From: Parelaphostrongylus tenuis | Lineage: Eukaryota; Nematoda; Chromadorea; Rhabditida; Metastrongylidae | Assembly (NCBI GenBank): GCA_019055375.1 | Contig: JAHQIW010002123.1 | Location: forward strand, 124,001-188,000 | Length of the DNA stretch: 64,000 nucleotides | Reading direction: 5' to 3' | Part shown: one piece after another, positions 49,225 through 59,235 of the stretch | Numbering within the stretch: position 1 is the stretch's first letter | Layout of the letters: each line of letters opens with the position of its first letter | Program-made: the position numbers and the translations under genes | Notes under the pieces: generated by a model | The model's input: the letters and a program-made list of their open reading frames with translations, nothing else | The model's database searches: none | What the model was told of the DNA's origin: nothing

Positions 49225-50640
49225 GACATACCAACCTCGCTTAGGCATTGAACATTCGATTTTTTTTTTTCAGATTATTTCGAATGTTTTATTGCGAGAT
49301 TTTAAAAACAGTCGATGAGATGGATCGATTTTCACTCCTAAATCGTTCCATTCTAATGTTGGCATGATGTTTTCGATGGTGGCAGTAAATAATTTTGGCG
49401 AGATTGTATTGCCTCGTCGAACTTTTCGTCTAACGTCGATAATTTCATAGCTTTAGAATGGCGATAATTTGTTTGTGAAATCTTTGTATAGCTAACAAAG
49501 GATCTCTAAGTACCGAGTAGGAACGCCTCGGTTGTCCGAGCCCCCATAGCCGCTTCTGTTTCCACTGAATTGATGAACGTGAGATAGAGCGGTCTTTTGT
49601 CGTCTCATGAACCTTCATTGAGTCTTGGGATTGTGTGGATGTGGTCTATGGTACTACATTCTTTTCGAAACCGTGCTTGATCGGGTGGTTGTCCTTTTTC
49701 CGGTGTTCTGTCAATCCTGTTTAGGATGACTCGAGTGAGAAGTTTATAGACGACGAACAGCAAGCAGATTGGGAGATGATTGCCTATGTCGTGAAGGTCT
49801 GCCTTTTTGAACAACAATACGGTCATGCTAATTTCCATTGAGTATGGACCTTGCATTCTGACAGGTAGCGAGTGAAGAGCCAAGCCAGGGTGTTGATGAG
49901 AAGTGGCGTAGGTTCTTCTGGTATTTGTGTCTTATCTTATCTGAACCAGGTGTTATTCTATTTTACGCCGGCGGCGTGTGGGATATGAGAAGGAGGAACC
50001 GTAGAAGCGACAAACTTACCCTCTTATAATTCATACGACGGTAAGAGGACATGGTTACTGAAAGAGATTCGAGTAGTAATCGTGGATGATGTTTTCCAAT
50101 TCCATTCTGGAAGCTGTAAGTGTCCCGTCAATGCGTCGGAGTGCAATCATCTTGGTCTTGTAAATTGTGAAGCTTCAGTGAGCATGCAAATGCTCTTCTC
50201 GACTCCTGCAGCTTTGGCAATAACTGCTGCTCGTCTCTCTTTGAGATCCTCTTCTATTGCTTTTCTGCAACGTTTCGAAAGTTCGGACGTGAGTTCCAGT
50301 CGCCTGTAGCTCGTGTTAATCCACGTTAACGTAACAGCTCGAGTGGTTGCGGAGACAAGCGTTGTTTCGTGACTTCAAGACTTTCGGCTTTCAGAACGCT
50401 AACGTGAAGATGTTATATGAGCTGTTCGTATTCTTCGTCGACGTTGTCGATGGCGGCAGTCTCACAAGAGCCGACGAATGATTTGAATAGATCCCAGTTT
50501 GTCGTAGTTTTATGCTTTCGTTGTTGATTTTTAGCTGCTTTCTCTTCTTTTACGAGGAATGGAACGTTGCGCGGAGGAGACGATGATCCGATACGTGTAG
50601 AACTTGGGAAAAAAATTGCTCAGGCATGAACGATATAATA

Positions 50641-51130
50641 CCTTCCTTGATCGAATGTAGGTACGCTTAGTCAGTGATCATTTCGCTCACGAGAGCATAT
50701 AATTTTCCAGCGCTCAATCCCTATGGTGGGGGCCAGTGGCCGAGAAAACGACAGTTGTGATGGTGAAACCTCTGAAACACGCCTGTTGGGGGCTGTTGCC
50801 ACTGATGAACTTGTAGTCAAACCTCGAGGAGACGGCTGAAACCTTGTCAGAAACTGCGTATAAATGTTTTAAACGAAGTTTATAGGGAAATGGTCGATTG
50901 AAAAAGAAATATAAGACTGTTATTTTGATGTGAGAAATGCATGATCAATCTATTTGATCTCCGTATGGTGGTCCACTCATGGGCAGATCAGTGAATGACT
51001 TAATGAAACGATGAGTATGTCAAATAGATTTTTAAGCTTGATACGATTGAAAGCTAGGTTTACTGATTTTTTTTTTCTAATGAAGTGATGGAGGTATTTG
51101 TCTGACTGAGCTGTGGACAAGGTGAACTGT
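50641..51130. other. Spacer with a decayed hammerhead-like phrase
   Basis: Around 50745-50800 'GAAACCTCTGAAACACGCC' recalls the stem II/GAAAC segment of the motifs at 48573-49224. Otherwise unassigned. Confidence 0.3.
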
Positions 51131-51175
51131 TCAGGCTCTGAAGAAGGCAAAACTGCCGAATTAGCAGTTGCTCGA
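51131..51175 (+). other. Penelope-type hammerhead-like motif (H9)
   Basis: TTCAGGCTCTGAAGAAGGCA, loop AAAC, TGCC, GAA. CTGAAGA is at 51138-51144 (position 7 A is tolerated) with a GGCA/TGCC helix as at 13862-13895. The base after GAA is T rather than A. Probably a solo terminal-repeat remnant of a Penelope-like element. Confidence 0.35.
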
Positions 51176-52026
51176 ATAAACTGTGTGACATCCTCGTGTT
51201 CACCGCTCAGAGAAAAACTTGCAAATTATTAGAGAATGCCGATGGTAACTGAGAGTGCGTCTTCAAATTTGTGGAGCCAACTGCTTCATTTTGATCAGAG
51301 TTCCAAGATTTCCGTAATGCGGCAATCAGACCCATTTTTCGCTCCAATAATCAGATCCATTTTTCACTCCGAAATTCTAAAACTATATGGCTGCAACAAA
51401 ATATTGGAACAACACTTCAACATAGTCCAGATGAAAGCAATGTATTAGAGGCCAATAAAGTTCAGAATATAATAAAATTCTCATTTGATTTCATTTGCAG
51501 GCTATTAGGCACTTTCAAAAAATATGCATATAATCGAAAACACTCAGTTATTTTGACCACTTTTCAATCCAACATAAGTTATATTCCGGTCAGATTATTA
51601 TGTTCTCTATTTCATTGTCATCTCACATGACATCATATAGTAATATAGTATGCAGATTTAGTGCTTCCTGCAGACAACTCGCCATTCAGTATCCACAAAA
51701 ATTTTTTTTTTAGATTTTTTTATTAATTGTCACGAATGTCATTAAATACTGTCGAGGAGTCAGCTCTTCATGATATTCTGAACTTGCCTTACTAGAGCCG
51801 TTCTAGGTAAAGATTAGGCTTTTTTAAAGAGTACAGATATCATCTATTTCTGGACCCCGCCTTTGATGGCTTGCTTGATGGGCCTAGAGAGGTATCGAGG
51901 CAGCGCACTATTTTTGAATGACCAGATGCGAGGTTGCTAGCAAAACTTCTTCTTGAGGAGCATGTCTTTTGACGTCGCGACGTTTTTGCCTTTTCAAAGC
52001 TCAGAGTCTCATACTAATACACAATT
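51176..52026. other. Spacer, nothing recognised
   Basis: AT-rich, with a T run at 51702-51720. No gene. Confidence 0.4.
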
Positions 52027-52850
52027 TGGCTCCTTCTGACTAGGACGAATGAAAAGCCGATCTCATTCGGTGGAGAGGATCTTTTCATAGAAGTGTTACT
52101 AACCATTGCGAAAGCTGAGATTTGAGACGCTCTTCTCGCCGCCGATTTTTGAAAAAGGCTGTTTTTGACGATGCTACAGAAGGAGATTTTTTGGTTTCAG
52201 ACATGCATATTTCTCGCCGGGCAGAACTTTTTCTTTAGACAACTGGTCATCATTCGATAGCGAATTTGACTCCAACGCTGTGCTTATATACTGAAAAGAC
52301 CGTTTCTCTGAAACTCAGCGGTAAATTAATTTGTAGCGCAGCTGCTAGTAAACCGGATTTCAAAGTGGGAGCAAGGAGGTAATACGTGAATTCACGTGGG
52401 CGCTGGCTGCGACGGTCAGTGAACTGTACCGCAACCATCGATTTTCGAGCCTATGAACGCGTAGAGAAATATCGCATCAGCAGTCCAAGTGGTCTCCACA
52501 CCCACCACGACGTGAACTGACTTTAGATCGCCCTTTATCACAGAGCTAATTTAACTCATTTTACCTGCTGAGCTGCAGATAAACTGCCTTTTGAGGATAG
52601 ATGCACAGCATTGACATCAGGAATTACTACGCTATCTGATGATTACTATTAGCCTACAGAAAATACTCTGTCTGTCGAGTGTTATGCATCAGTTTTGTGT
52701 TGAGTTCACAACGTTACGAAGGGTATTTTGAAAAACCGGTGACGTAGGACTGTAGCAAGAAATCTCAGCTTTCGAATGGTTAGCAGCTCATAGGAAAATC
52801 TCCTCTCCAGCGAATAACGGCGGTTTTTAATTTGTTCCCTCCTGATCACT
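52027..52850. mobile_element. Foldback element FB3
   Basis: The left end 'CCGATCTCATTCGGTGGAGA' and 'CATAGAAGTGTTACTAACCA' is the inverse of the right-end segment at about 52770-52840 ('GAATGGTTAGCAGCTCATAG', 'TCCAGCGAATAACGGCG'). Internal arms carry 'AAAAGACCGTTTCTCTGAAA' and 'ACAACGTTACGAAGGG'. Same family as 59236-60115. Non-coding. Confidence 0.6.
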
Positions 52851-53016
52851 AAGGACACACAATTTACCATAGCACTTTCGTGATCTCAGCATAAGAACAT
52901 AAAACCAAGATTTTTACTCAATTGCTGAAGGTTATTTATTAGCTGGTAAACGATAAAAGCTCTCCATAGAGGTAGAAAATGTTTGGTTTACCAGGTTTTA
53001 TGTCTATTTGACCTCT

Positions 53017-53060
53017 TCAGGCTCTGAAGAAGGTGAAAGTGCAATAGTACTTGCCAATAT
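53017..53060 (+). other. Penelope-type hammerhead-like motif, degraded (H10)
   Basis: CTTCAGGCTCTGAAGAAGGT shares 18-19 positions with the motif at 51131. CTGAAGA is at 53024-53030, but stem II (AGGTG...GCAAT) and GAA are lost. Confidence 0.3.
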
Positions 53061-54599
53061 TGTATTGCCTAGGTCGTAGTGGTATCAATCATGTGCATGC
53101 TTTTGAGAAGAGCAGCGAATAATTTGATCAGATCCGCAATTTATGGAATATCGAGCTCAAAAAATGACAGTTGTAATAGGCTCACATGATTCAAGTCGTG
53201 CAATGCAGCCGACATTTCTGTAGATGCAATTTGAATCAAAGACGTTATGTCGTTTGAATCTAGGTTTATTAATTCAGAATATTTGTTCCAGCTGTTAGCA
53301 ATTTCCGCAAGTTGTCGCTGGTGACCTTCGTCATCACTGTAATCTGTAATCCGCTCGGCCGTTACCAACATTCTTCCTCTTGCTGCCATGAAGTATTATA
53401 CTATCTCAGTTGTATATCAAGCATTCTACGTAATTATTCCGACGATCAGCCTTATTGGAAATGCGATCATCGTCTATGTCACGATACGCTCAAAGTAAGC
53501 GCTTTGAAGTAAAAAGAGTCGTTTCCAAACTCCCCTGATTTGATATTCCTCTGCTAACTTAGTTTTGACTTTTATGTCTTCAAAAATTTTATCTCACTGC
53601 ATCTTTTTTATGATCTCTGGAAACATTTAAGGTCTCTTCGGAGCAACTGCAACATACTCATTGCACTGAATTCGGCCGGCGACGTACTGCACAGTTGTTC
53701 TCACTACATCATGATCATTTCTTATAACATGTAAATATAACGCCTTTTATGATGAATTGACAATTAATGAGATTGCAAGTAATCGAAAAGCAACTATTTC
53801 ATCTTGTGAGATAATGTGAAAATAGATTCAAGAGATCAGCGTAAATAAGTAGCAGATTAACCCATTCGCCAACGTGTGAATTGATTTTGGTACGTCGCAT
53901 GACAGAATTGAATGGATTTTTATTTTTGCCCTTCTAGCCTACTAAAGGATTTCATGTTCCTATAAATACTGTGAAACACTGTCCAAGCACGTCTCCTTTG
54001 CAATCTCGAGGATGGCTAGGCTGCGGCGTTCCGTGAACCGTTCGTTACTACCGGAAGTGTTTGGAGGCTGTGTGATTGGTTCTGCATCATGGCACGCTGA
54101 GCTCCACTAGTTACTGCGATCACAGGCCCTTCCAGAATGGGGTAAGCGATTTGAAGTCCCCGTGAGCGCCGCCTTTTTCATGGCTCAATATTGAACGGTA
54201 GACATCTCAGCACGGTTTCATGTTCATGACCGCAAAGGGGTTAAGCACAGAATATTACTCTGACTACTTGAATCTGGCTCCTCAACTTGACACTACATCA
54301 AACACTCAATACTTAATGGTTCCTGTGATTAATGTGATACAAAATTTTTCGTGAATGAAATATCATGGCACTCATGAACGCTAGTGGCTCATAATTTTGA
54401 TGTTTAGTGTGGAAGACCATCACATATACGGCAGGATATTTGCGTTTACATGCAATTACTCCCACTTTTCGGCACATTCTTCTCGTCTTTGATGCTTTTC
54501 AACTTGGCATTAGATCGACTGTTATCACTACAAAAAATCTAGTAAGTTTTCTTGCTTCTTCTCTATTAGAGGCAACAAATGAATATTACACCCTATTTG

Positions 54600-55980
54600 G
54601 ATGAGAGCTTTTCAGTGAAGTGTAGTAATCAACCAAAAGCTTACGTCTCTGGTTAAGTCGTGCACGGCCGATTTTTCGTAGCACTCCTTTATAACGCTGT
54701 AAATCCAAAATAGAATTATGTTTTAGACTGACCTCATACTTTCATTTTTATTAGAATGGAAAGAAGTTCTGGGGCACTTGTCAAAAAATTGAAAATTCAT
54801 GCATAGATTTCAAGCAGAATAATAATAACAAATCTAAAAAACAAAAGCCACCGTCTCCTACGACCTTTCTGCCATTGGCTGCCAAATTGCGAGCACTTGA
54901 CGACGGTTAATCTTCCGAAGCAGCAACTCAATCTTCGTTGTTCAACTTTGTTGAACGTTTTAAAACGAGCGTTATTTTGATGTCAATATCTCCGGTAATA
55001 GAGCGTTTAAATCACAGTGTATCAGCATATTGCTTACTGTGCATTCTTCTTCAACTTCAATAAATTCGTCCACAGCAGTTCGCTGTGAGTGACACTTTCA
55101 TTAGTAATGTCGCAAAAAAAAAAACACGAACTTCGATTGGTCGTTGCACATGGCGGAAACATGTAGCAAAGTGTAAATATGACGAATAATATCTCGACCT
55201 TCAATGGGAAAATCCCACGTAAGAAACTCTCAAATTTTATGACGTGCATGGGAGTTATCTCATGCTTCCCAGAACATTCTTTCCAACCCACTGCCACACG
55301 TATTATTCGCTGGAAGCGCGAAAAGCAACATGGGAAACTCATAGTATCTATGTCATATCGTTTTATATAGAGTTTCATACAAAGTGGAAAAAAAATCCCA
55401 GTTGAATAACAAGTTGTACTCCACATGTCTAACCCGTCAGGTCATCACTCGATGGCTCCGATTCCCTCGCTCGTAGATTTGCCAGTAAACATGTCGCTAA
55501 ATGTGTTAAACTTGATCTCATTTTCTCTGCTGCACTGCAGTGGATCTTCTTTTTCAGAAAATAAGCATACCTTCAGAACTGTGGAAACGTACGCTGTCGA
55601 ACGATTACTAATAGTCTAGAAAAGAGCACTGCCTGGCGAGGTGTAGAGCACAAATTATTCTTTCTCCTACAACGCTATTGAAAGAGCTTCTAAAAAACAT
55701 ATGTTTAAGTTTCTCAAGACTTGTGCTATTGAAAGAATACTATTACTTTGAGGAAGGAGTTTCGTCACAGCAAACTACAAGCAAGATAAGAAAAAAACGC
55801 GCGGTCGTGTCAAAGATAATTTTATCCTGGTTGCTACAACGCTATAAAAAGACTTTCTAAAAACGGGCAAACATGGCTATAGCTCTAGATTTACGCCTTC
55901 AAATGATTGCTAGCACTCCTAACGAACAATTTTCGTTCCAGCGAATGACGGTAGAATATTCCATTTGTCGTCCTCTGAAA
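54600..55980. mobile_element. Foldback element FB6, interrupted by mariner
   Basis: The left part (54600-54745) has 'GTAGTAATCAACCAAAAGCT', 'GATTTTTCGTAGCACTCCTT' and 'TATAACGCTGTAAATCCAAA'. After the mariner (54750-55291) it resumes with 'GCTGGAAGCGCGAAAAGCA', 'AATCCCAGTTGAATAAC', 'CGAACGATTACTAATAGTC' and ends near 'CCAGCGAATGACGGTAGAAT' at 55960. It matches 3410-4140 over its right half. It lies in intron 3 of the chemoreceptor. Confidence 0.55.
54750..55291 (-). mobile_element. Short mariner derivative nested in a foldback element (M5)
   Basis: Ends TTAGAATGGAAAGAAGTTCT and, inverted, TGGGTTGGAAAGAATGTTC. The minus strand keeps scraps of the transposase (the segment matching LAAELD near 54880, AQEANLL-type sequence lost). 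At about 540 bp it is an internally deleted non-autonomous copy like 27130-27903. Confidence 0.7.
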
Positions 55981-56578
55981 GGGAAGTATCGTTTTATTTT
56001 ACCTGTTTTTGAAAGGGTGAATGAGCCACGCTGAACGCCTGTCCGATGTTCACTCACTTGAACTTCGATGCTTACTCAGTTGATCTTTCAGCATCACTAT
56101 AGACAAATTGTACAAGAAGCTATACATGACAGCACAGATTATACCAACGTTCCTATTCGCTTTTATAATGGTCACCTGGATTTTTGTCAATCGTACATCC
56201 TCACAGTATGTTCTTTTTTTTTCAAGAAAAGCCACTGTAGAATCGTGTTGACTACCCGCCTCCACAAAAAATTGCTCTAGTGCTCTTATTTTTTATTCAA
56301 ATTCCTAACCTCCACGATCATGACAGTATTGACCAGTTAAGGAGACTTCAAAAAGCGACCAAATGATTTGGGAGTGCTCATTCAGACGCTGATAGATTAA
56401 TACCTGCAAAGGTTTCTTGCGATGCAGTTAAACCGTGTTCGAAGGTTTGATTTGAAAGGAAACTTAGCTGAAGAAAATTTTTCGTTTTTAATGTAGTTAA
56501 TAAAGTCATGCTTATTTCATAACATTGGTATTTTGATTATAATGAACCAACAATAATTATAATAATGGTAGCAAGATT

Positions 56579-56656
56579 TATTATTATTATTATTTCATGT
56601 TATTATTATTATTATTATTATTATTAGTATTACTTATTATTATTATATTATTATTA

Positions 56657-56698
<42 letters not shown>

Positions 56699-56711
56699 TT
56701 ATTATTATTAT

Positions 56712-56748
<37 letters not shown>

Positions 56749-56757
56749 CATTATCAT
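56579..56757. repeat. (ATT)n microsatellite
   Basis: About 180 bp of near-perfect ATT/TTA repeats with a few interruptions, in intron 4 of the chemoreceptor. The poly-Leu/Ile frame it generates is an artefact. Confidence 0.95.
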
Positions 56758-56872
56758 CAAACAGCACAGTGCAGTATTGGTAATGACAATTTTCTTCCAA
56801 AATAAAATGAATAAATAATAAAGTTCTAAGATGATATCAAAGTTTCAACTTCTTCCCCATTAATTTTCGTTT

Positions 56873-57477
56873 TATTAGGCTGGAAAGAAAGTTCCGGGGC
56901 CCTAGGTACAAAAAAAAATTTGAAAAATTGTCTGTAGATCCCAAATAAAAACAACAATAACTGTGTTTTTATATGAAACATCGTTTTCCACGACTTTGTG
57001 CCATCGCTCCGCCAAGTTTCGGATCTGATTGAAGTCCACCATTTTTCTACTTCGAATCAGAGAACTCTTGACATGCTTCTTCAACTTCTTTGAACGATTC
57101 AAATCGGCCACTCTCCAAAAAGCGTTGCTTTGATTGGAAAAGATCAACGATCTCCAAGAGTTTCGACGCTGGGAGGAGTTAAAACCACTGTTCAGCAGCA
57201 GATTTGCTTGTTGTGCCTTCCCCTTCAATTTCGTTGATTTCATCGACTGCAGCTCGATGTGAAAGACCCTTTCTCCAATAATGGCGCAATAAAACACGTA
57301 CTTCGATTGTACCGTTGTACATAGCGGAGACTTGCAACAAAGTAAAAATTCAAAAGATTAATTTCTAGGCCTTCAGTGACAAGATCCCCCCATAAGAAAC
57401 TGTAATATTCCCATTATATGCATGGCAGTTATCACATGCTTATTGAAACTGCTCCAAAATTTCCTTTCCGACCGTAG
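56873..57477 (-). mobile_element. Internally deleted mariner (M6)
   Basis: Ends ATTAGGCTGGAAAGAAAGTT and, inverted, TACGGTCGGAAAGGAAATTT. The minus strand carries the C-terminal IRNLAERWHKVVENDVSYKN near 57045-56985, then QSNAFWRVADLNRSK, and an N-terminal remnant (QQANLLLNSGFNSSQRRNS) near 57220-57160. The catalytic core is deleted. About 605 bp. In intron 4 of the chemoreceptor. Confidence 0.8.
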
Positions 57478-57754
57478 GTAACACCACGGTATGATGTGAA
57501 ATGTAGCCACAATTGTGCTAAAATACGACAATTCTACAAACGTTTTTTCCGGACCTGCAATTACCTTCCGAGGCTCACTAAGAACTTCACTGCATCACTG
57601 ATCCTTTGCTTTGCCCTTCTGTTGACAGTGTTCGACCTTGTTCTCCTGGAAAAGGTAATCAGAGATGCGTACCCACTAGGTTCCAAGTTCTGCTCGTATC
57701 TCAGCACCCATGCAGTGCAAGAATGACACTAAGTAAAAGAACAGTTCTCTTCAT

Positions 57755-58362
57755 CATTATCTGAGAACATGTCATCTGGTCTGGTAATGGGCTCTTTTAC
57801 AGCCCAATACACGTGCTTCGACTTTACAGTCTCGTCAGTCGGGCAGAATCCGTTGTCTTTCATTTTTTTTTCGCCAATCCTCTCGGGAGCCCCTATCTCC
57901 CTATAGGGAGTTATCGAAGACGAACGTTTTACAGTGTAAGTCAAATGAAATTATCACCAAACGTACAGTGTTCTATACTCGGTTGCTCTTTGGCTGATTT
58001 TTTATCATATTATACCTTTAATTTGAGTGTTTTATTAAAATTGCGCTCAAATTTCAATAGATCTCTTCATTTTTATTTGAGCCAACATGTCATGTGGTCT
58101 GGTATAAGAATTATCACCGAACTTACAGTGTTTTACACATACATTTCATTTGAGTTACAGCGCAAAACGTTCGTCTTCCATACCTCTCTATAGTGAGGGC
58201 AGGCACTCCCAAAAGGATTGGCTGAAAAGATTAAAAGACGACGGATCAACCCGACTAACGAGACTTCACGTCAAAACAAGTGTATCAGCTGTACAAGAGC
58301 CCATTATTAGACCACTTGACATGTTGGCTCGAATAATAATGGAGAGATCTATTGAAATCTGA
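57755..58362. repeat. Long inverted repeat (hairpin-type element)
   Basis: The left arm (57765-57990) and right arm (58107-58340) are reverse complements at roughly three positions in four. Examples are ATGTCATCTGGTCTGGTAAT opposite ATGTCAAGTGGTCTAATAAT, and GAAGACGAACGTTTTACAGT opposite GAAGACGAACGTTTTGCGCT. A further segment at 58042-58100 again matches the outer right arm (58310-58362) in inverse. It encodes nothing of known type: the similar short peptides read from both arms are only a consequence of the repeat. Probably a MITE or hairpin element in intron 4. Confidence 0.75.
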
Positions 58363-59235
58363 GCGTGGTCTTGATAAAACACTCTAAAACGTTGCTTTGA
58401 ATTTCGTATTAGCTAGTTCATCTCATAGGCAGTCGTGGGTCTCTTTGAATTAACTGCAAATCCTTCCAGTCAAAAATGGTACTAATTTCTCTGTTTCAAA
58501 AAAAAAAACGAGAGTTTTCGCTGGCCTGTTGCGGATTTGAACCGTATCTTGTGCTTATTCAGCGATTGTTTCACTGTGCATTTCTCGCTCCTTTAGAGTG
58601 CATATTGTTTAAATGAGAGTGAAATATGAGTTTTAGATTGGTCGTTTGCATTACCATTGCACCAATGACCGGATTAATATGTGCAGTGTTCGGAAATTTC
58701 CTAATAATCTGCAATATGTCGACTATCACGTGCTATATTTTATTCATTGCCTTTCTGAAGAAAATCAAAATGAGTGAGCTTCCACGATGTGTTTAGAACT
58801 TCTTTTACTGATGTTTATCTAGGGAAAAAAAATAGAAATCAAAAATAAAGACTCATTTTCAGGCAGCATAAATATGAAACAGATTTATCGCTCGTTGATT
58901 GTCATCAGTTCAACAATGGTGTTGGTTCGATCAGCACGACCCTCACCGGGATCATTGTCACCATATTTGATAAAGAGCTTAGTTCAACAAACGTCTACTT
59001 ATTGCTGGACTTTTCGTGAATTTCTCATCTGCGACAAGTTTTTTTGTTTATTATGTGATGAGGTGAGTGCAACTACGTCCATCTATGAAGAGCTATTGTT
59101 CCAGCGAAACCTCATCTTACTGCTGTTCAGCTTTTGTGCTCAAGTAATTATACCACGGGGAAGCTTAATACCTTCGTAACAACTTAGAATTAAGAGAGTT
59201 GTAGAATAGGCCGCCAAAAATGTTGCAATTGTTTC

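Larger units (their letters stand above)
48577..49325. mobile_element. Tandem/inverted retrozyme-like insertion with 13-bp target duplication
   Basis: This 749-bp block interrupts the RTE element between IMPTLEWNDLGVKI and the ADD motif. CGATTTTCACTCC occurs on both sides (48564-48576 and 49326-49338), and removing the block plus one copy restores RTE alignment. The content is two head-to-tail units, with hammerhead cores 267 bp apart (TCGTCAG at 48601 and 48868). Each unit contains 'CACATTAAGCCCTGCATT', 'ACGGCACAGTGGACAATGAC' and 'CATCGACTGTTTTTGAAA'-type phrases. A third, inverted partial unit lies at about 49104-49325 with a core at 49181. No protein is encoded. The minus-strand 3' end lies within stem III of the terminal ribozyme, 5 nt or so before the predicted cleavage site. 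Confidence 0.7.
47722..50640 (-). mobile_element. RTE-type non-LTR retrotransposon, most complete copy
   Basis: Minus-strand order: LSPQPLEL and ELTSELSKRCRKAIEEDLKE near 50390-50230 (linker before RT), then LINTLAWLFTRYLSECK near 49890-49830. IGNHLPICLLFVVYKLLTRV and ILNRI, QARFRKECSTIDHIHTI follow at 49800-49620 (RT domains 1-2), IMPTLEWNDLGVK near 49380-49330, and DDVVLIISSISEAERMLTDF at 48533-48475 (catalytic ADD). LRLNLTETMFIRNG and the YVYLGLEVKIINNLAP block come next (48450-48300), then IRSSDLRQRLK and WARHIVRVRLP at 48050-47960, and the C-terminal DAQRI...RTHW with a GACAGATGAGACA-like tail at 47722. The endonuclease domain is missing, so it is 5'-truncated. Frameshifts and the 48577-49325 insertion make it inactive. 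Confidence 0.85.
53388..59062 (+). pseudogene. SRSX-like chemoreceptor (7TM GPCR), six exons, frame-damaged
   Basis: Exons: 53388-53494 (MKYYTISVVYQAFYVII, TISLIGNAIIVYVTIRSK; TM1 with Gly-Asn), 53632-53730 (LRSNCNILIALNSAGDVLHS; TM2 with Asp), 54408-54541 (RQDICVYMQLLPLFGTFFSS then LALDRLLSL; TM3 with ECL1 Cys and the D-R motif), 56092-56205 (KKLYMTAQIIPTFLFAFIMV, TWIFVNRTSSQ; TM4), 58637-58773 (TM5, ending FLKKIKM), and 58863-59062 (MKQIYRSLIVISSTMV; TM6, then FDKELSSTNVYLLLDF, VNFSSATSFFVYYVM; TM7). Order and motifs match nematode serpentine receptors of class SX, proteins of about 300 residues in chemosensory neurons. Introns have GT-AG ends, and exons 3-4-5-6 join in phase. Exon 2 to 3 is out of phase by one, and exon 6 changes frame twice (near 58928 and 59014), each equal to a 1-nt loss. 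A C-terminal exon was not found. Introns 3 and 4 hold foldback, mariner and inverted-repeat insertions. Assembly error is an alternative. Confidence 0.75.

Noticed and set aside
56597..56818. Poly-Leu/Ile protein
   Set aside because: Product of the ATT microsatellite.
57729..58362. Two paralogous small proteins read from opposite strands
   Set aside because: The similarity arises because they are the two arms of one inverted repeat.
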